Positions 4,871 through 5,223 of a DNA stretch of 5,223 nucleotides are shown piece after piece. Every line of letters begins with the position of its first letter. The stretch's first letter is position 1. The stretch spans positions 1-5,223 of the forward strand of contig CAZGSG010000397.1 of assembly GCA_964528095.1 (NCBI GenBank). The letters are read 5' to 3'. The DNA comes from CAZGSG01 sp964528095. GTDB taxonomy: Bacteria > Bacteroidota > Bacteroidia > Chitinophagales > Chitinophagaceae. The notes below the pieces were generated by a model. The model was not told the origin of the DNA and searched no databases. It saw only the letters and a program-made list of their open reading frames with translations. Both the position numbers and the translations under genes were made by a program.

Positions 4871-5223
4871 TTACTTTACTTGCGCACAATCCAGCAGCCC
4901 CTCCTCCCCCCAAAATTTGTTGTATTTCAAAGGACCATACTTTCCACCGCCCAGATAGTCTTCTTTAAGGGACACAGAACCGAGATAACATTTTCCGTCT
5001 TCCTTATAGATCACCCTTACATAGGGGCGCACATAACGGAACAGGATCAGTCCAAGATCATTCTTCGCTATATCCTTCAGGGTTCCATCAAAAGGAGGGA
5101 TAACTGCTTTAATGATATTGACGGAAGGCAGGTCACGTTTCAGAATAGCCATGACCCTGGCTGGCGCGAGAGCGGGATCATCGATCTTTGCAGGCTTATG
5201 GAAATAGTCTGGCAGGCCATCGA
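4871..5223 (-). CDS. Unrecognised protein, N-terminus beyond the right edge
   Basis: The reading frame is open from the right edge to a TAA at 4871-4873, giving 116 visible residues. An ATG at 5150-5152 exists, but the 23 codons before it (starting DGLPDYFHKPAKIDD) are open and read like real protein, so that Met is probably internal and the gene continues outside the window. The visible part is mixed and soluble-looking with no membrane segment. It includes VNIIKAVIPPFDGTL, a basic-aromatic stretch LILFRYVRPYVRVIYK, a glycine-rich turn DYLGGGKYGPLKYNKFW, and an acidic end GEEGLLDCAQVK. I cannot assign a family. It is the first visible gene of the minus-strand operon, 38 bp upstream of the lipoprotein gene. 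The operon promoter must lie outside the window or within this gene. Confidence 0.7.
   Translation of the reverse strand, partial: DGLPDYFHKPAKIDDPALAPARVMAILKRDLPSVNIIKAVIPPFDGTLKDIAKNDLGLILFRYVRPYVRVIYKEDGKCYLGSVSLKEDYLGGGKYGPLKYNKFWGEEGLLDCAQVK

Noticed and set aside
5150..5152. ATG as the start of the rightmost gene
   Set aside because: The frame stays open upstream to the window edge with protein-like sequence, so this Met is most likely internal.

Overview
The window reads as chromosomal DNA of a Bacteroidota bacterium, most likely Chitinophagaceae-like. This is inferred from four things: a textbook Bacteroidota promoter (TTTG, 19 bp, TAATTTTG), A-rich upstream sequences instead of Shine-Dalgarno sites, moderate GC, and the mix of a large secreted repeat protein with short lipoproteins. 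No rRNA, tRNA, CRISPR array or insertion sequence is visible.

Layout. Positions 1-1813 on the minus strand are one uninterrupted reading frame that runs off the left edge. It encodes a secreted protein with a clear signal peptide and thirteen YCF48/BNR-type beta-propeller repeats, with its own promoter at 1894-1924. A 434-bp intergenic region follows, holding that promoter and a leader with several small inverted repeats. A complete urea transporter (2248-3126, plus strand) follows. Next is a short region with an 8+8 bp inverted repeat, then a type II toxin-antitoxin pair: an intact excisionase-like HTH antitoxin (3253-3705) and, 3 bp later, a PIN-domain toxin cut off after about 65 residues (3709-3915). 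Converging on it from the right is a three-gene minus-strand operon: an unrecognised protein truncated by the right edge (4871-5223), a small lipoprotein with a DUF4878/NTF2-like look (4452-4832), and a four-helix membrane protein (3980-4429).

How the parts relate. The propeller gene and the urea transporter are divergent and apparently independent; no urease genes are visible. The toxin-antitoxin locus looks like a decayed module in which antitoxin and operator survive but the toxin lacks the C-terminal acidic residues of a PIN nuclease. The three minus-strand genes are tightly spaced and probably co-transcribed as a cell-envelope set of unknown role.

Points most worth a second look are the truncated toxin beside an intact antitoxin and operator, and a 64-bp near-perfect inverted repeat inside the coding region of the membrane protein. 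Others are the loss of the conserved Asn in one half of the urea transporter pore and the dense cysteine cluster in the first helix of the membrane protein. I see no convincing evidence for a wholly new multi-gene system.
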